Assembly: GCF_013139515.1 (NCBI RefSeq)
Contig: NZ_WTAR01000078.1
Location: 1-49,878 of the forward strand
Source of the DNA: Lutibacter sp.
Lineage (GTDB): Bacteria; Bacteroidota; Bacteroidia; Flavobacteriales; Flavobacteriaceae
Reading direction: 5' to 3'
Length of the DNA: 49,878 nucleotides
A model generated the notes under the pieces. It saw nothing but the letters and a program-made list of their open reading frames with translations. It made no database searches and was not told where the DNA came from. Of this stretch, positions 27,612 to 36,708 are shown in pieces. The position numbers were made by a program, and so were the translations under genes. Positions within the stretch are counted from its first letter, which is position 1; the number at the start of each line of letters is the position of its first letter.

Positions 27612-27657
27612 TAATTTATTGCTAAATTTCATACAATGAAACTAGAATAACTTTCCG

Positions 27658-27665
27658 TAACTTTG
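27658..27665 (+). promoter_or_regulatory. -7 promoter element of menD
   Basis: TAACTTTG fits TAnnTTTG and ends 22 nt before ATG 27688, in the only sizeable gap of the menaquinone cluster. Confidence 0.5.
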
Positions 27666-27687
27666 CAACTTTAATTTTAGAATATCC

Positions 27688-29355
27688 ATGCGTCAATTTC
27701 CAAAAAATAAATTAGCTCAACTTGTGGTTACGAGTTGTGAAAATTTTAATATAAGCAACGTTGTAATTTCTCCAGGTTCTAGAAATGCACCTTTAATTAT
27801 TGGTTTTAATGACTCTGAAGAAATTGAAATATTATCTATAGTTGATGAGCGTTGCGCAGCTTTTTTTGCATTGGGAATTGCACAGCAAACTAGAAAACCA
27901 GTAGCTTTATTATGCACATCTGGTTCAGCATTATTAAATTATTATCCTGCAATTGCTGAAGCTTTTTATAGCAATATTCCTTTACTAATAATTTCAGCAG
28001 ATAGACCTAAACATTTGATTGATGTGGGTGATGGACAAACAATTAGACAAGAAAATGTTTTTAAAAATCATATTTTGTTTAGCGCTAACTTAGGTTCTGA
28101 AAATGACGAAAAATGTATTGAAAATGCATTTAAAATTGCGATAACTAAAAAAGGACCAGTACATATTAATGTGCCTTTTGATGAGCCTTTGTATGAAAAA
28201 GAAGCAATAAATTATAGTAAATCTGAAATTGTTTCAGAAGTTAAAACAAGTTTAATTGATGAAATTCCATTAGATGTAGATGAGCTTCAAAAATATGCTG
28301 ATATTTGGGATGCTTCCACTAAAAAAATGGTGCTGGTTGGCGAACATTTTCCTGATGATTTATTACAAACGCAGTTAGAACATTTAGTTAAAGATCCGTC
28401 AGTATTAGTTTTAATTGAAAATACGGCCAATGTTTCGCATTCAAAATTTATAAATAGTATTGATAAGTTAATTTTTCCTTTAGATGATGGTGAGTTGGAG
28501 AAATTTCAACCAGATATTTTATTGAGTTTAGGAGGGTTAATTGTTTCAAAAAAAATAAAGCAACACATACGTAAATATCAGCCAAAACATCATTGGCATA
28601 CAGATGCGAAAAGAGCATTTGATACATTTCATTGTTTAAAGCATCATTTTAAAATATCATCACAATTATTTTTTAGTCAGTTTTTCTTTTTAACAAAAGC
28701 TACTGAGAGTAATTATCAAAGCTATTGGCTACAAAAGAAAGCGGTTAGATTAAAAAAGCATCAAGAGTTTATAGGTAATTGTGCATTTTCAGATTTAAAA
28801 GTATTTAGCAAACTGTTACCTTCAATACCAAATAACTCACAATTACAGTTGGGAAATAGTTCTATAATTAGATATTCACAACTATTTGATATAGATAATA
28901 CATTACGTGTATTTTGTAATAGAGGTACTAGTGGGATTGATGGAAGTACAAGCACAGCAATTGGTGCAGCGTTTTCAGCAAGGGGAAATACAGTTTTTGT
29001 TACGGGTGATATTAGCTTTTTTTACGATAGCAATGCACTTTGGAATAACTTCATACCACGTAATTTTAGAATTATACTTGTAAATAATGGAGGTGGAGGA
29101 ATTTTTAGATTTATTCCTGGGCCTAAAGCATCTAATGCGTTAGATTATTTTGAAACGCCTCATAATTTAACTGCTGAACATTTGTGTGAAATGCATAAAT
29201 TTGAATACAATACAGCTAAAAATGAGGCCGAATTAGATGCGCAACTTTCTAATTTTTATGGAGAATCAAAACTTCCGAAATTATTAGAAATATTTACACC
29301 AAGAGAAGAAAACGATCAAATATTAAAAGCATATTTCAACAATTTAAAAGAATAA
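27688..29355 (+). CDS. menD: SEPHCHC synthase (menaquinone synthesis)
   Basis: This thiamine-diphosphate enzyme joins isochorismate and 2-oxoglutarate to give 2-succinyl-5-enolpyruvyl-6-hydroxy-3-cyclohexene-1-carboxylate. The 555-residue length is standard. Visible motifs are NVVISPGSRNAPL near the N-terminus, the conserved DERCAAFFALGIAQ with its Glu for cofactor activation, and SADRPKHLIDVGDGQTIRQ. The thiamine-diphosphate/metal site is near 445-475 (GDISFFYDSNALWN and NNGGGGIFRFIPG). It uses the product of menF just upstream. The short S1-like gene starts 2 nt after its stop. Confidence 0.96.
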   Translation: MRQFPKNKLAQLVVTSCENFNISNVVISPGSRNAPLIIGFNDSEEIEILSIVDERCAAFFALGIAQQTRKPVALLCTSGSALLNYYPAIAEAFYSNIPLLIISADRPKHLIDVGDGQTIRQENVFKNHILFSANLGSENDEKCIENAFKIAITKKGPVHINVPFDEPLYEKEAINYSKSEIVSEVKTSLIDEIPLDVDELQKYADIWDASTKKMVLVGEHFPDDLLQTQLEHLVKDPSVLVLIENTANVSHSKFINSIDKLIFPLDDGELEKFQPDILLSLGGLIVSKKIKQHIRKYQPKHHWHTDAKRAFDTFHCLKHHFKISSQLFFSQFFFLTKATESNYQSYWLQKKAVRLKKHQEFIGNCAFSDLKVFSKLLPSIPNNSQLQLGNSSIIRYSQLFDIDNTLRVFCNRGTSGIDGSTSTAIGAAFSARGNTVFVTGDISFFYDSNALWNNFIPRNFRIILVNNGGGGIFRFIPGPKASNALDYFETPHNLTAEHLCEMHKFEYNTAKNEAELDAQLSNFYGESKLPKLLEIFTPREENDQILKAYFNNLKE

Positions 29356-29357
29356 AA

Positions 29358-29780
29358 ATGGATTTAAAAGTAGGTGATAAGGTTGACTTAATAGTTGTAA
29401 GAAACACAGGTATGGGTTTTACAGTTTTAATAAATGAGGAATTTGAGGGATTGCTTTATAAAAGTGAATTGTATCAAAAAATAGAGGAGGGTCAAAAATT
29501 AGTTGGTTACGTTAAAAAAATACGTGAAGATGAAAAAATTGATGTTAGTTTACAAGCAGTTGGTTTTAAACAAACAATTGTTAAAAATGAAATTATAATA
29601 CTAAATGCGCTAAAACAACAGAATGGTTTTTTAGGGTTGCACGATAAAAGCTCTCCTGATGATATAAAATATCAATTAGGAATGAGTAAAAAAGGTTTTA
29701 AAAGTGCTATTGGTGGTTTGTTTAGACAAAAACTAATCACTATTTCTGAAGAAGGAATTAACTTGGTTATATTAAATTAG
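29358..29780 (+). CDS. short CvfB-type protein: S1-like domain plus winged helix
   Basis: This cytoplasmic protein has 140 residues. Residues 1-65 form an S1-like RNA-binding barrel (KVGDKVDLIVVRNTGMGFTV, GYVKKIREDEKIDVSLQ). Residues 80-140 look like a winged helix (NALKQQNGFLGLHDKSSPDD, MSKKGFKSAIGGLF). Classical CvfB proteins carry several S1 domains in about 280 residues, so this is the compact form seen in Flavobacteriaceae. It follows menD by 2 nt, and the reason for the link is unknown. A regulatory nucleic-acid-binding role is inferred from the domains only. Confidence 0.75.
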   Translation: MDLKVGDKVDLIVVRNTGMGFTVLINEEFEGLLYKSELYQKIEEGQKLVGYVKKIREDEKIDVSLQAVGFKQTIVKNEIIILNALKQQNGFLGLHDKSSPDDIKYQLGMSKKGFKSAIGGLFRQKLITISEEGINLVILN

Positions 29781-29790
29781 TAGTTTTAAA

Positions 29791-30552
29791 ATGAGTTTAA
29801 AAAAGGTATTACTACCAATTCCAACTTTTGGATTTGATCCTAGTGAGGTGGCAATACCTTGGAAATTACTTTCTGAAAAAAATATAGAAATTGTATTTAT
29901 TACACCTAATGGAACAAAAGCTTCAGCAGATGAAAGAATGTTGAATGGAAAAGGGTTAGGAATCTTTAAATCGGTTTTAAAAGCAAGAAAAGATGCCGTT
30001 GATGCCTATTTTGAAATGATAAAAGAACCTTCATTTTGTAATCCATTGAAATATGATGAAGTGAATGTTGAAGATTTTGATGGATTATTGTTGCCAGGTG
30101 GACATGATAAAACGGTAAAAGAGTATTTAGAATCTAAAATTTTGCAACAATATGTTGTTGATTTTTTCTTAGCTCAAAAATCTATTGGTGCAATTTGCCA
30201 TGGTGTAGTTTTAGCCGCACGAAGCATACATTTAGAAACAGGTAAATCTATTTTGTATAATTACAAAACAACCGCATTGCTAAAAACTCAAGAGTTATTA
30301 GCTTATAATTTGACGAGATTTAATTTAAAAGATTATTATTTAACATATCCTGGACTTACTGTTGAAGACGAAATAAAAGCGGCACTATCAACTTCTTCTA
30401 ATTTTTTAAAAGGTCCAACACCAATTACACGTGACAGTAAAAATAATTTAAAACCTGGTTTTATTGTAAGAGATAGAAATTACGTTTCAGCACGTTGGCC
30501 TGGAGATGTTTATAATTTTTCTTTAGAATTCATTAAAATGTTAACGGTGTAA
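29791..30552 (+). CDS. DJ-1/PfpI superfamily protein
   Basis: This 253-residue protein belongs to the class I glutamine-amidotransferase-like superfamily. The nucleophile is Cys136 in GAICHG, with the partner Glu19 (FDPSEVAIPW). The loop LLLPGGHDKT holds the conserved Gly-rich turn. An extended C-terminal part (about 165-253) makes it larger than PfpI proteases. It could be a chaperone/glyoxalase-like Hsp31 relative. It starts 10 nt after the S1-like gene and is probably the last gene of the unit. Its stop meets the end of the convergent C1 peptidase gene 1 nt away, with no hairpin between them. The exact activity cannot be read from the sequence. Confidence 0.8.
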   Translation: MSLKKVLLPIPTFGFDPSEVAIPWKLLSEKNIEIVFITPNGTKASADERMLNGKGLGIFKSVLKARKDAVDAYFEMIKEPSFCNPLKYDEVNVEDFDGLLLPGGHDKTVKEYLESKILQQYVVDFFLAQKSIGAICHGVVLAARSIHLETGKSILYNYKTTALLKTQELLAYNLTRFNLKDYYLTYPGLTVEDEIKAALSTSSNFLKGPTPITRDSKNNLKPGFIVRDRNYVSARWPGDVYNFSLEFIKMLTV

Positions 30553-30553
30553 A

Positions 30554-31711
30554 TTAAATTTTAAATTCCTTTTTTACAACTTCACTTAAACCATCTTTAT
30601 GTATTAATACTGAAATAGTTTTTAACTTAAAAAAGGCTTTACTCATATACACATAACCACCATTTCCAATACGTTCACCTGTACTTCCCCAAGAGTTTTT
30701 TACTTTGTAATATTCAGTATTGTTTTGATCTTTAACTAAACCTATAACATGCATTAAATGATCATCAGTAGTATTGTAATTCTCAAATTCTTGTTGTCTG
30801 TATTCAGGAGTAATTTCATTTTCTTCAACAATATAAGTTAATGATTTTTCATTATTTTCTATGTTTTTTGGAATTATTGCAACACCATATTTTGATGAAA
30901 AAGTTTTTTCAGAAACATCACAATCTAAAGCAATTGTATAGCCTTTTTTTAGTGCATTATCTACTTCATCCACTAATTCTTCAAGTTTTATATTGTAAAA
31001 AGTTCCGTTAGAAAAATTGTCAGGAATATTTAAAATAAATTTTGAATTGTACGGCTGATGCATAAATGAAGTTAGCGTAATATAATCTGAGGTATTCACT
31101 TTTGTCATTTCTAAAAACGATTTAGGATTGTAATAAACACCATTGTACATAAAATTCTCTGTAACTTTTCCTAAATGACTGTCTAAAATAGAATCAACTG
31201 CAATTCTCCAATTTGGATGAAGTGAATTTTTATCATTCTTAATATAAGCATCTAACACTTTTTTAAGTTCTGGAACTAGCTTTGAATGATTGTGTTGTTT
31301 GGTTTCATTTAATAATCCAGAGTATGCACTTTCAGGTACTAAACCATTTGAAGCAATTGAGTTTAATACATCATGTGCTAAACCACCTTCACTAAATTGT
31401 ATTTTTCCTTGTCGCATCACATAATTCCAAGCTTTTACTGGGTAAGTATGGCGAACATTGTACATTTCTGAAATATCTATAAGTTCACCGGAAGTTCTAT
31501 AAATTTCAGATTCAATAAAAGAAGAAGCTGAAAAGCTCCAACAAGTACCGGTCTTTCCTTGACTTTTAACTGAACTTGCTTCAATGTCAATAATTGGGGT
31601 GAAACTGTATTTTTGATCTTGAGGAATAGTTGTTTTTACAAAACTATCTTCTTGAGCGTAGAACAAAGTTGTAAAAGATAATAATGTGAAAAATAATATA
31701 GATTTTTTCAT
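30554..31711 (-). CDS. secreted C1-family cysteine peptidase (bleomycin hydrolase-like)
   Basis: I place the start at ATG 31711, because it opens a clear signal peptide (MKKSILFFTLLSFTTLFYAQ). The longer frame from 31756 would run into the preceding gene and bury it. The resulting 385-residue protein has the papain-type oxyanion Gln51 and nucleophile Cys57 in SQGKTGTCWSFSA. The catalytic His (HLMHVIGL, about residue 321) and Asn (VKNSWG, about 341) are both present. The spacing and long insertion between Cys and His fit the aminopeptidase C / bleomycin hydrolase branch, which is normally cytoplasmic and about 440-470 residues, so a secreted version is notable. It starts 10 nt after the esterase-like gene and is probably in one operon with it. 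Confidence 0.85.
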   Translation of the reverse strand: MKKSILFFTLLSFTTLFYAQEDSFVKTTIPQDQKYSFTPIIDIEASSVKSQGKTGTCWSFSASSFIESEIYRTSGELIDISEMYNVRHTYPVKAWNYVMRQGKIQFSEGGLAHDVLNSIASNGLVPESAYSGLLNETKQHNHSKLVPELKKVLDAYIKNDKNSLHPNWRIAVDSILDSHLGKVTENFMYNGVYYNPKSFLEMTKVNTSDYITLTSFMHQPYNSKFILNIPDNFSNGTFYNIKLEELVDEVDNALKKGYTIALDCDVSEKTFSSKYGVAIIPKNIENNEKSLTYIVEENEITPEYRQQEFENYNTTDDHLMHVIGLVKDQNNTEYYKVKNSWGSTGERIGNGGYVYMSKAFFKLKTISVLIHKDGLSEVVKKEFKI

Positions 31712-31721
31712 GGTTAAATAA

Positions 31722-32906
31722 TTAATTTTGATTTGTTGGTTCAACGTAAATTCCATCTCTTTTGTTTAATACTCGTTCAATATTTTCATAATAACCATCA
31801 GCATTTGGATCGCCTTCAGGTAGTTTCATATAACCATCCTTATAGTATTTTAAGGCTTGTTTTAATTTGTTTCCTGTTTCATAATAACGACCAATATAAT
31901 AATCTCCAATTGGAGATTCTTCATATAATTTGTTTATCATTTCTCCAAAGTTTTTTAAATAATCTCCATTTTCTTTATCTAAAATAATACCTTCAACAGC
32001 AAAAATATCACGCTCTCTAATTTTTAAATTACTTCCAAATAAATAGTCAATTTCAACATATTTATTTTCTAAATAAGCAATAGCTTCTGATGGTGATAAA
32101 TGTTTAATATTTGTTTCAAATTCTTCTTTTGAAATAGCAGAATATAACTCAAAAATAAAAGCTAAAGCACTTGGAATGGATTGTCCTATTGAAGCGGTTT
32201 TAGAACTGTTATCAAAAGAATCGTACTTGTATTTAAATGTAGGGTTTTCAGAAGTTTCTAGTAATAAATTTGTTTTGTTTATAGCAGTTTTTCTTTTTTC
32301 AGAATTGTATTTGGTATTACTTAAGTAATAATAAATGTTTTCATCATTAATTGTTTCTATTTTGTTTTGAAGTAATGTAGGCATATCTAGTGCGTAATAT
32401 GGATTTATATTTATAAATGCATTAAAACTTGGGTAATCTTCAACTAAAAAATAATTGATAAAATTAGCAGTTAATGTATTTCCTACAATTGTTTTAAAAG
32501 GTGAAATTCTGTAATTTTCTTCCATATAATTGAAAATTTCACTTTTTATAAACCTGTAAAACGCTTCACCTTTTTGTGTTGGAAAGCTATTTTCTTTAGA
32601 ATAAGAACAATCTTCATAACGTTCACTTCTATAGTTTTGGTTAATACCAACAATAATTTGTTCAGGAGCTTTTTCTTTATTGGCAAATAAAATTGCATTT
32701 CCAACATAGGTGTCAAATAAATATTCAGCATCTAAAACAATGGTTAAGGGATATTGCTTTGTTGAATCTAATTCATAATTAGGCGGTGTGTAAATTTTTA
32801 AATACCGTTCATTATTTAATTCTTCAGATTCAAATTTTTTATGTTCTATGTTTTGCGAGAACATGTAATTTGAAATTAGTATAGTGAGTAATAATATTTT
32901 TTTCAT
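31722..32906 (-). CDS. esterase-fold protein lacking the serine nucleophile, with C-terminal repeat region
   Basis: This is an exported protein of 394 residues with signal peptide MKKILLLTILISNYMFSQ. Residues 20-180 follow the putative esterase (esterase D / ferric-enterobactin esterase) pattern: RYLKIYTPPNYELDSTKQYP, LTIVLDAEYLF, IVGINQNYRSERYEDCS. The nucleophile elbow, normally G-H-S-x-x or GxSxG, reads G-N-T-L-T (residues 142-146), so the Ser is replaced by Thr and the preceding His by Asn. The last 120 residues resemble TPR helices (PIGDYYIGRYYETGNKLKQA). It may have become a binding protein, or use the Thr weakly. It sits between the phosphoesterase-barrel gene (27 nt) and the C1 peptidase gene (10 nt). 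Confidence 0.75.
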   Translation of the reverse strand: MKKILLLTILISNYMFSQNIEHKKFESEELNNERYLKIYTPPNYELDSTKQYPLTIVLDAEYLFDTYVGNAILFANKEKAPEQIIVGINQNYRSERYEDCSYSKENSFPTQKGEAFYRFIKSEIFNYMEENYRISPFKTIVGNTLTANFINYFLVEDYPSFNAFININPYYALDMPTLLQNKIETINDENIYYYLSNTKYNSEKRKTAINKTNLLLETSENPTFKYKYDSFDNSSKTASIGQSIPSALAFIFELYSAISKEEFETNIKHLSPSEAIAYLENKYVEIDYLFGSNLKIRERDIFAVEGIILDKENGDYLKNFGEMINKLYEESPIGDYYIGRYYETGNKLKQALKYYKDGYMKLPEGDPNADGYYENIERVLNKRDGIYVEPTNQN

Positions 32907-32933
32907 TTTTAGATATAATTAGGGTTCTTGTTT

Positions 32934-35900
32934 TTAAAAGTTAAATCCTAAGCCAAATTTAAGATATGCACCATCTTTTGAATTAAATAAAGATAAGTTT
33001 AAATTAATCATTTCTGCACCAACTAGCCATAAACCAGCTCCGTATGACGTTTTCCAATCATTTGAATTCTCATTATCAAGCCAAACTCTTCCATAATCAA
33101 AACCGCCAAATAATCCAATTTGAAGTGGTAATAATTCAGTTTTAACTTGTCTTAAATTAAAACGAATATCGGTATTTTGATAAAATGATTTATTACCAGA
33201 AAAACGTTGATTTCTATAACCACGTAATCCATCAAGGCCACCAATACTTGCGGCATTATAAAACTCAAAATTATCACCAATTAGTATATTTCCTTTCAAT
33301 TTTGTTGCTAAAACTATTTTTCCGTTGGGTAAAATTTTATGATTTAAGCTTAATGAAGGTGTTATAAATGTGTGATTTTCAGTATTATCATCAATATTTG
33401 TTTTCCATCCAGCCTCAAAAGAAAAACTCATACCTGTTGTTGGAAATGCTTTATTGTCATAATTTTCATATAAATAGGAGGTTTTAGCACCAGCATACGT
33501 TTTTCTTTTGTCTAATATATTATCAATAGTATTTATAAATCGGTCTGCAGTTTTTTCAACCTCAATACTTTCAATAAGTCCGCCAATTTTAAATGTAGCT
33601 CCCATGCGCCCTTGCCATTTTAAAGATGGAGTAGCTGCGTAAGTACTTAAACGAACTCTATGATAATCTTCGCCAAGTTCATCTTCATTGTTGATGGTTT
33701 CATTTCCTAAACCATAAAAATTTATAGTGTAGTTTGGGCTTGTATATTTAGTTTCAAGTAGTAAATTCCAATTGTTGAAAATTGAAGCAAATTCAGCATT
33801 GTATTGAATATCAAAGCCTTTATTTGCAAAAAAGTAAGCTGCATTTAAGGTGTGTTGTTGTGTAAATGGATTTCTTTCAAAACCATACACCGTAAAAATA
33901 TTATTAAAACCAATTTTGAAGCCATCATCAGGATTTGCACCAATAGATGGTATTAATTGGTTTTGACTGTATTTTAATTTCTTGTAATTGTATGAATTTG
34001 CTTCGTAATTATTAAAGAGCTTTTGTTTGCCTTTATTGGTTGTAAATGTGTTCTTTTTTGTTTTGTAATCATATATAGAGACTTTTTTTTCACTTTCAAT
34101 AATATATGTATCATTGTTTTGCCCACCTACAATTCGTAGAGGAATTATTGATTTGCTAACTCCAGTTACTTTAAAAACATCTTTATCATCTAAACCATAT
34201 ACCCAAATTTCATGAGTTTCATTTTTTGAGTATGTTTTTTCAAAGGTTAAACTTCCTTTTTTATTATTTTTAATGTTATAAATTTTTATTGAAGTTATTC
34301 CATTTTCTAGACGTTCAATATCAAACCAATTGTCTTTATCGTTTCCAGTAACTACCTCATATTTAGATAAATGTTTTTGGTATATGTTCGCAATTTTAAG
34401 TAAGTTTTTTAAACGACCTTTCAATTTTATTTTTATATCAGTAATAGTTTCATCATTAACCTCATTTGGCATTTGCTTAAAAGCATTTTCAATTACTTCA
34501 TCGGTTATATTTTGCTGAAGAAATTTAGCTTGCTCTTCCCAATTCTTATAGGTTGATGTGTTTATTAAAGCTTTGTCTAAAGGATAAGGTTCTAAATTAA
34601 ACCATTTTACACTTCTCATTTCATCATCGTACACTTGCATTAATTTTAATGTTGGAATTGCACGTGTTAAAAACCCTAAAATAAACCCATCATATTTAGA
34701 GAATGCCTGATCTCTATCTCTTGGAACAGGTTTGTAAATAGTATTTTTTCCATCTTTAAATTCAGCCCAACGCCATTGATCTTCGTGTCTGTCCCAATCA
34801 CCAATAAGCATATCAAATAAGCGAGCTCGTATGTAGGTTTCTTCATCAACAGAATAATCATCAGATTTTCGTAATTTTTTTAATAAATCATCTGTGCTAA
34901 TAATTTTATTTGAAAAACCAAAACTTTCTACATCACCGTGACCAGAAGTTGCACGTTCTTCAATCATATACAACTCATTACCAAAATCTTCATTAAAATG
35001 TTTTAAAGCTTGTTGCTTTGGAATATAATATAGTACAGGATTTGTATGATAAATTGTTGCTGCATCAGCTAGTTTACCAATGGTAAAAGGAGCGTAAGGA
35101 TGTGCAGTTGTGTAAATATCTAATAATAAACTTTCAGTATACGTATCATCAAACTGACCTTCAATGTATTGATTTTTAAAAGGAACAGCTTGCAAATATT
35201 GTGTGGCACTTTTACGTAAGGCTCTCATTACATATTCTTTGCCATTTTTATCTTCTAAACGCAAGGAACGTGATTGATTTCCGCCTCCTTTTCTTGTAGG
35301 AATTAAACCTCCAAAAAGTGTATCTAAAAGTACTGTTGGAGCACTAATTTTTGTTCCATAATAGTTACGGTAATGTTCTCCCCAAAAACTTTTAAATGTT
35401 TTTCCTTTGCTAACTTCATTTTCTTTATAAATTGATGCAGCTATAGTTTTTGGGAAGTTATTTGTAATATTATAGTCCTTTTTTAGGACTGTTGGTTTAT
35501 GAATTTGAGTTTTAAAAAGTAATTGTTGCTCACCATTAATTTCTGAATAATAATTAACCCAAGAAGCACCGTTTTTATAAACTACTACTTTTGCATAACC
35601 TAAACCACCATAAGAAAATTGACCGCCATTTACAGCTCTTACTGCTGAAGTTTTAGAACCAGAACCACTAACAATTTGAGGTTTTTTATCCTTAATAATA
35701 TATTGTAAATTATGTTCGTGACCAGAAACAAAAATTGCTTTCTCAGATTTTTGTGAAATAGTAACCAGTCTTTTTTTAAGCTCCAAATAAAATGGATTTA
35801 GCATATCTTGTGGAGAGATTCCACTTGTTTTACGCAGTAAATTAGCCAATGTACCTAACAAAGGCAACGGAATTTTATTGTTTGCAGGGTGAAATTGCTT

Positions 35901-36635
35901 TTTAAAAGAAAACTGTCCGCCATGTGAGCCATTGCTAAACATTGGATGATGAATAGCAATTAATGTTGTTTTGGTTGCATTTTTTTTAATAAGGCTTTCA
36001 AATTCTTGAAAAAAATGTTCTCGTGTTTTAATTTCACAATTATCATTCATAGTTGGGTTTTCATCCCAATTTTCTAAATACCATTGTGAATCAACAATAA
36101 TTAAAACAATATCATTTGAAATTTCAACTTTCTTAAGTGGACAACCATTGTTTGGTAAAAAAGCATTTTTATCGTTTAATTTTTCTTTAATATAATTTGC
36201 TTGCCTTTCTAAACCTTTAATACCATTGCTATAATAATCATGGTTTCCGGGTATAAATATAGGTTGACCTTTAAAATTAGAGATTAAATCAATTTGAGCA
36301 TTTAATCGATGTTCAGCCAATGCTCTTTCTGGATGGTTTTTTTTAGGCATTCCTTTTTCATAAATATTATCACCCAAAAATAAAATTGTTGTGTTTTCTT
36401 TTGCTGATGAAAGTTCGTTTTTTAAAAGTGAAAAATGAGTTAAGCTTTCATTCATATTTGCATTTCCAGCATCTCCAATTAAATAAAAAGTATGCTCAAT
36501 CTCATAATTTTGCGCACTATTATTTATGTTCCAATTTTCGACTTCCTTTGCAAGTTGCAAGTTGTAAGTAGCGCAATTAGTAAAAAGTGTACTAATTAAT
36601 AAAATTGAAAGTTTAATAAATGAATTTCGACTCAT
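32934..36635 (-). CDS. metallophosphoesterase / kinase-like / Omp85-type barrel fusion protein
   Basis: This envelope protein of 1233 residues has three parts. (1) A lipoprotein-like signal ends at Cys21 and is followed by a calcineurin-like phosphoesterase with all metal motifs: GDAGN 54-58, GDN 88-90, GNHD 130-133, HH 229-230 and GHEH 305-308. (2) Residues 445-700 have kinase-like features: a Gly-rich turn GGGNQSRS, a following YVMRALRK strand, GDWDRHEDQ at 612-620 and PRDRDQAFSKYDG at 638-650. The last two resemble the catalytic and metal-binding segments of FAM20-type secretory kinases. (3) Residues from about 880 form a surface-antigen/BamA-like beta-barrel (GGLDGLRGYRNQRFSGN) ending in FGLGFNF. 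Known annotation of relatives stops at phosphoesterase plus barrel; the kinase reading is my inference. It is the first gene of a three-gene minus-strand run and diverges from HD-PycTM across a palindrome. Confidence 0.82.
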   Translation of the reverse strand: MSRNSFIKLSILLISTLFTNCATYNLQLAKEVENWNINNSAQNYEIEHTFYLIGDAGNANMNESLTHFSLLKNELSSAKENTTILFLGDNIYEKGMPKKNHPERALAEHRLNAQIDLISNFKGQPIFIPGNHDYYSNGIKGLERQANYIKEKLNDKNAFLPNNGCPLKKVEISNDIVLIIVDSQWYLENWDENPTMNDNCEIKTREHFFQEFESLIKKNATKTTLIAIHHPMFSNGSHGGQFSFKKQFHPANNKIPLPLLGTLANLLRKTSGISPQDMLNPFYLELKKRLVTISQKSEKAIFVSGHEHNLQYIIKDKKPQIVSGSGSKTSAVRAVNGGQFSYGGLGYAKVVVYKNGASWVNYYSEINGEQQLLFKTQIHKPTVLKKDYNITNNFPKTIAASIYKENEVSKGKTFKSFWGEHYRNYYGTKISAPTVLLDTLFGGLIPTRKGGGNQSRSLRLEDKNGKEYVMRALRKSATQYLQAVPFKNQYIEGQFDDTYTESLLLDIYTTAHPYAPFTIGKLADAATIYHTNPVLYYIPKQQALKHFNEDFGNELYMIEERATSGHGDVESFGFSNKIISTDDLLKKLRKSDDYSVDEETYIRARLFDMLIGDWDRHEDQWRWAEFKDGKNTIYKPVPRDRDQAFSKYDGFILGFLTRAIPTLKLMQVYDDEMRSVKWFNLEPYPLDKALINTSTYKNWEEQAKFLQQNITDEVIENAFKQMPNEVNDETITDIKIKLKGRLKNLLKIANIYQKHLSKYEVVTGNDKDNWFDIERLENGITSIKIYNIKNNKKGSLTFEKTYSKNETHEIWVYGLDDKDVFKVTGVSKSIIPLRIVGGQNNDTYIIESEKKVSIYDYKTKKNTFTTNKGKQKLFNNYEANSYNYKKLKYSQNQLIPSIGANPDDGFKIGFNNIFTVYGFERNPFTQQHTLNAAYFFANKGFDIQYNAEFASIFNNWNLLLETKYTSPNYTINFYGLGNETINNEDELGEDYHRVRLSTYAATPSLKWQGRMGATFKIGGLIESIEVEKTADRFINTIDNILDKRKTYAGAKTSYLYENYDNKAFPTTGMSFSFEAGWKTNIDDNTENHTFITPSLSLNHKILPNGKIVLATKLKGNILIGDNFEFYNAASIGGLDGLRGYRNQRFSGNKSFYQNTDIRFNLRQVKTELLPLQIGLFGGFDYGRVWLDNENSNDWKTSYGAGLWLVGAEMINLNLSLFNSKDGAYLKFGLGFNF

Positions 36636-36658
36636 ACAAAGTATCTAGTTTTAAAATC

Positions 36659-36686
36659 TAAAAGTACATAAAATTATGTACTTTTG
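36659..36686. promoter_or_regulatory. palindromic divergent promoter
   Basis: The arms AAAAGTACATAA (36660-36671) and TTATGTACTTTT (36674-36685) form a perfect inverted repeat around AA. Each arm carries a -7-type element facing outward. On the plus strand it is TACTTTTG at 36679-36686, 22 nt before ATG 36709. On the minus strand it is TACTTTTA at 36659-36666, 23 nt before the start at 36635. It may also serve as an operator for one dimeric regulator of both genes. Confidence 0.6.
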
Positions 36687-36708
36687 ATTCTATACTTAAT
36701 TTTTTAAA

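Noticed and set aside
30554-31756. C1 peptidase starting at 31756
   Set aside because: The longer version runs into the esterase-like gene and hides a clear signal peptide beginning at ATG 31711.
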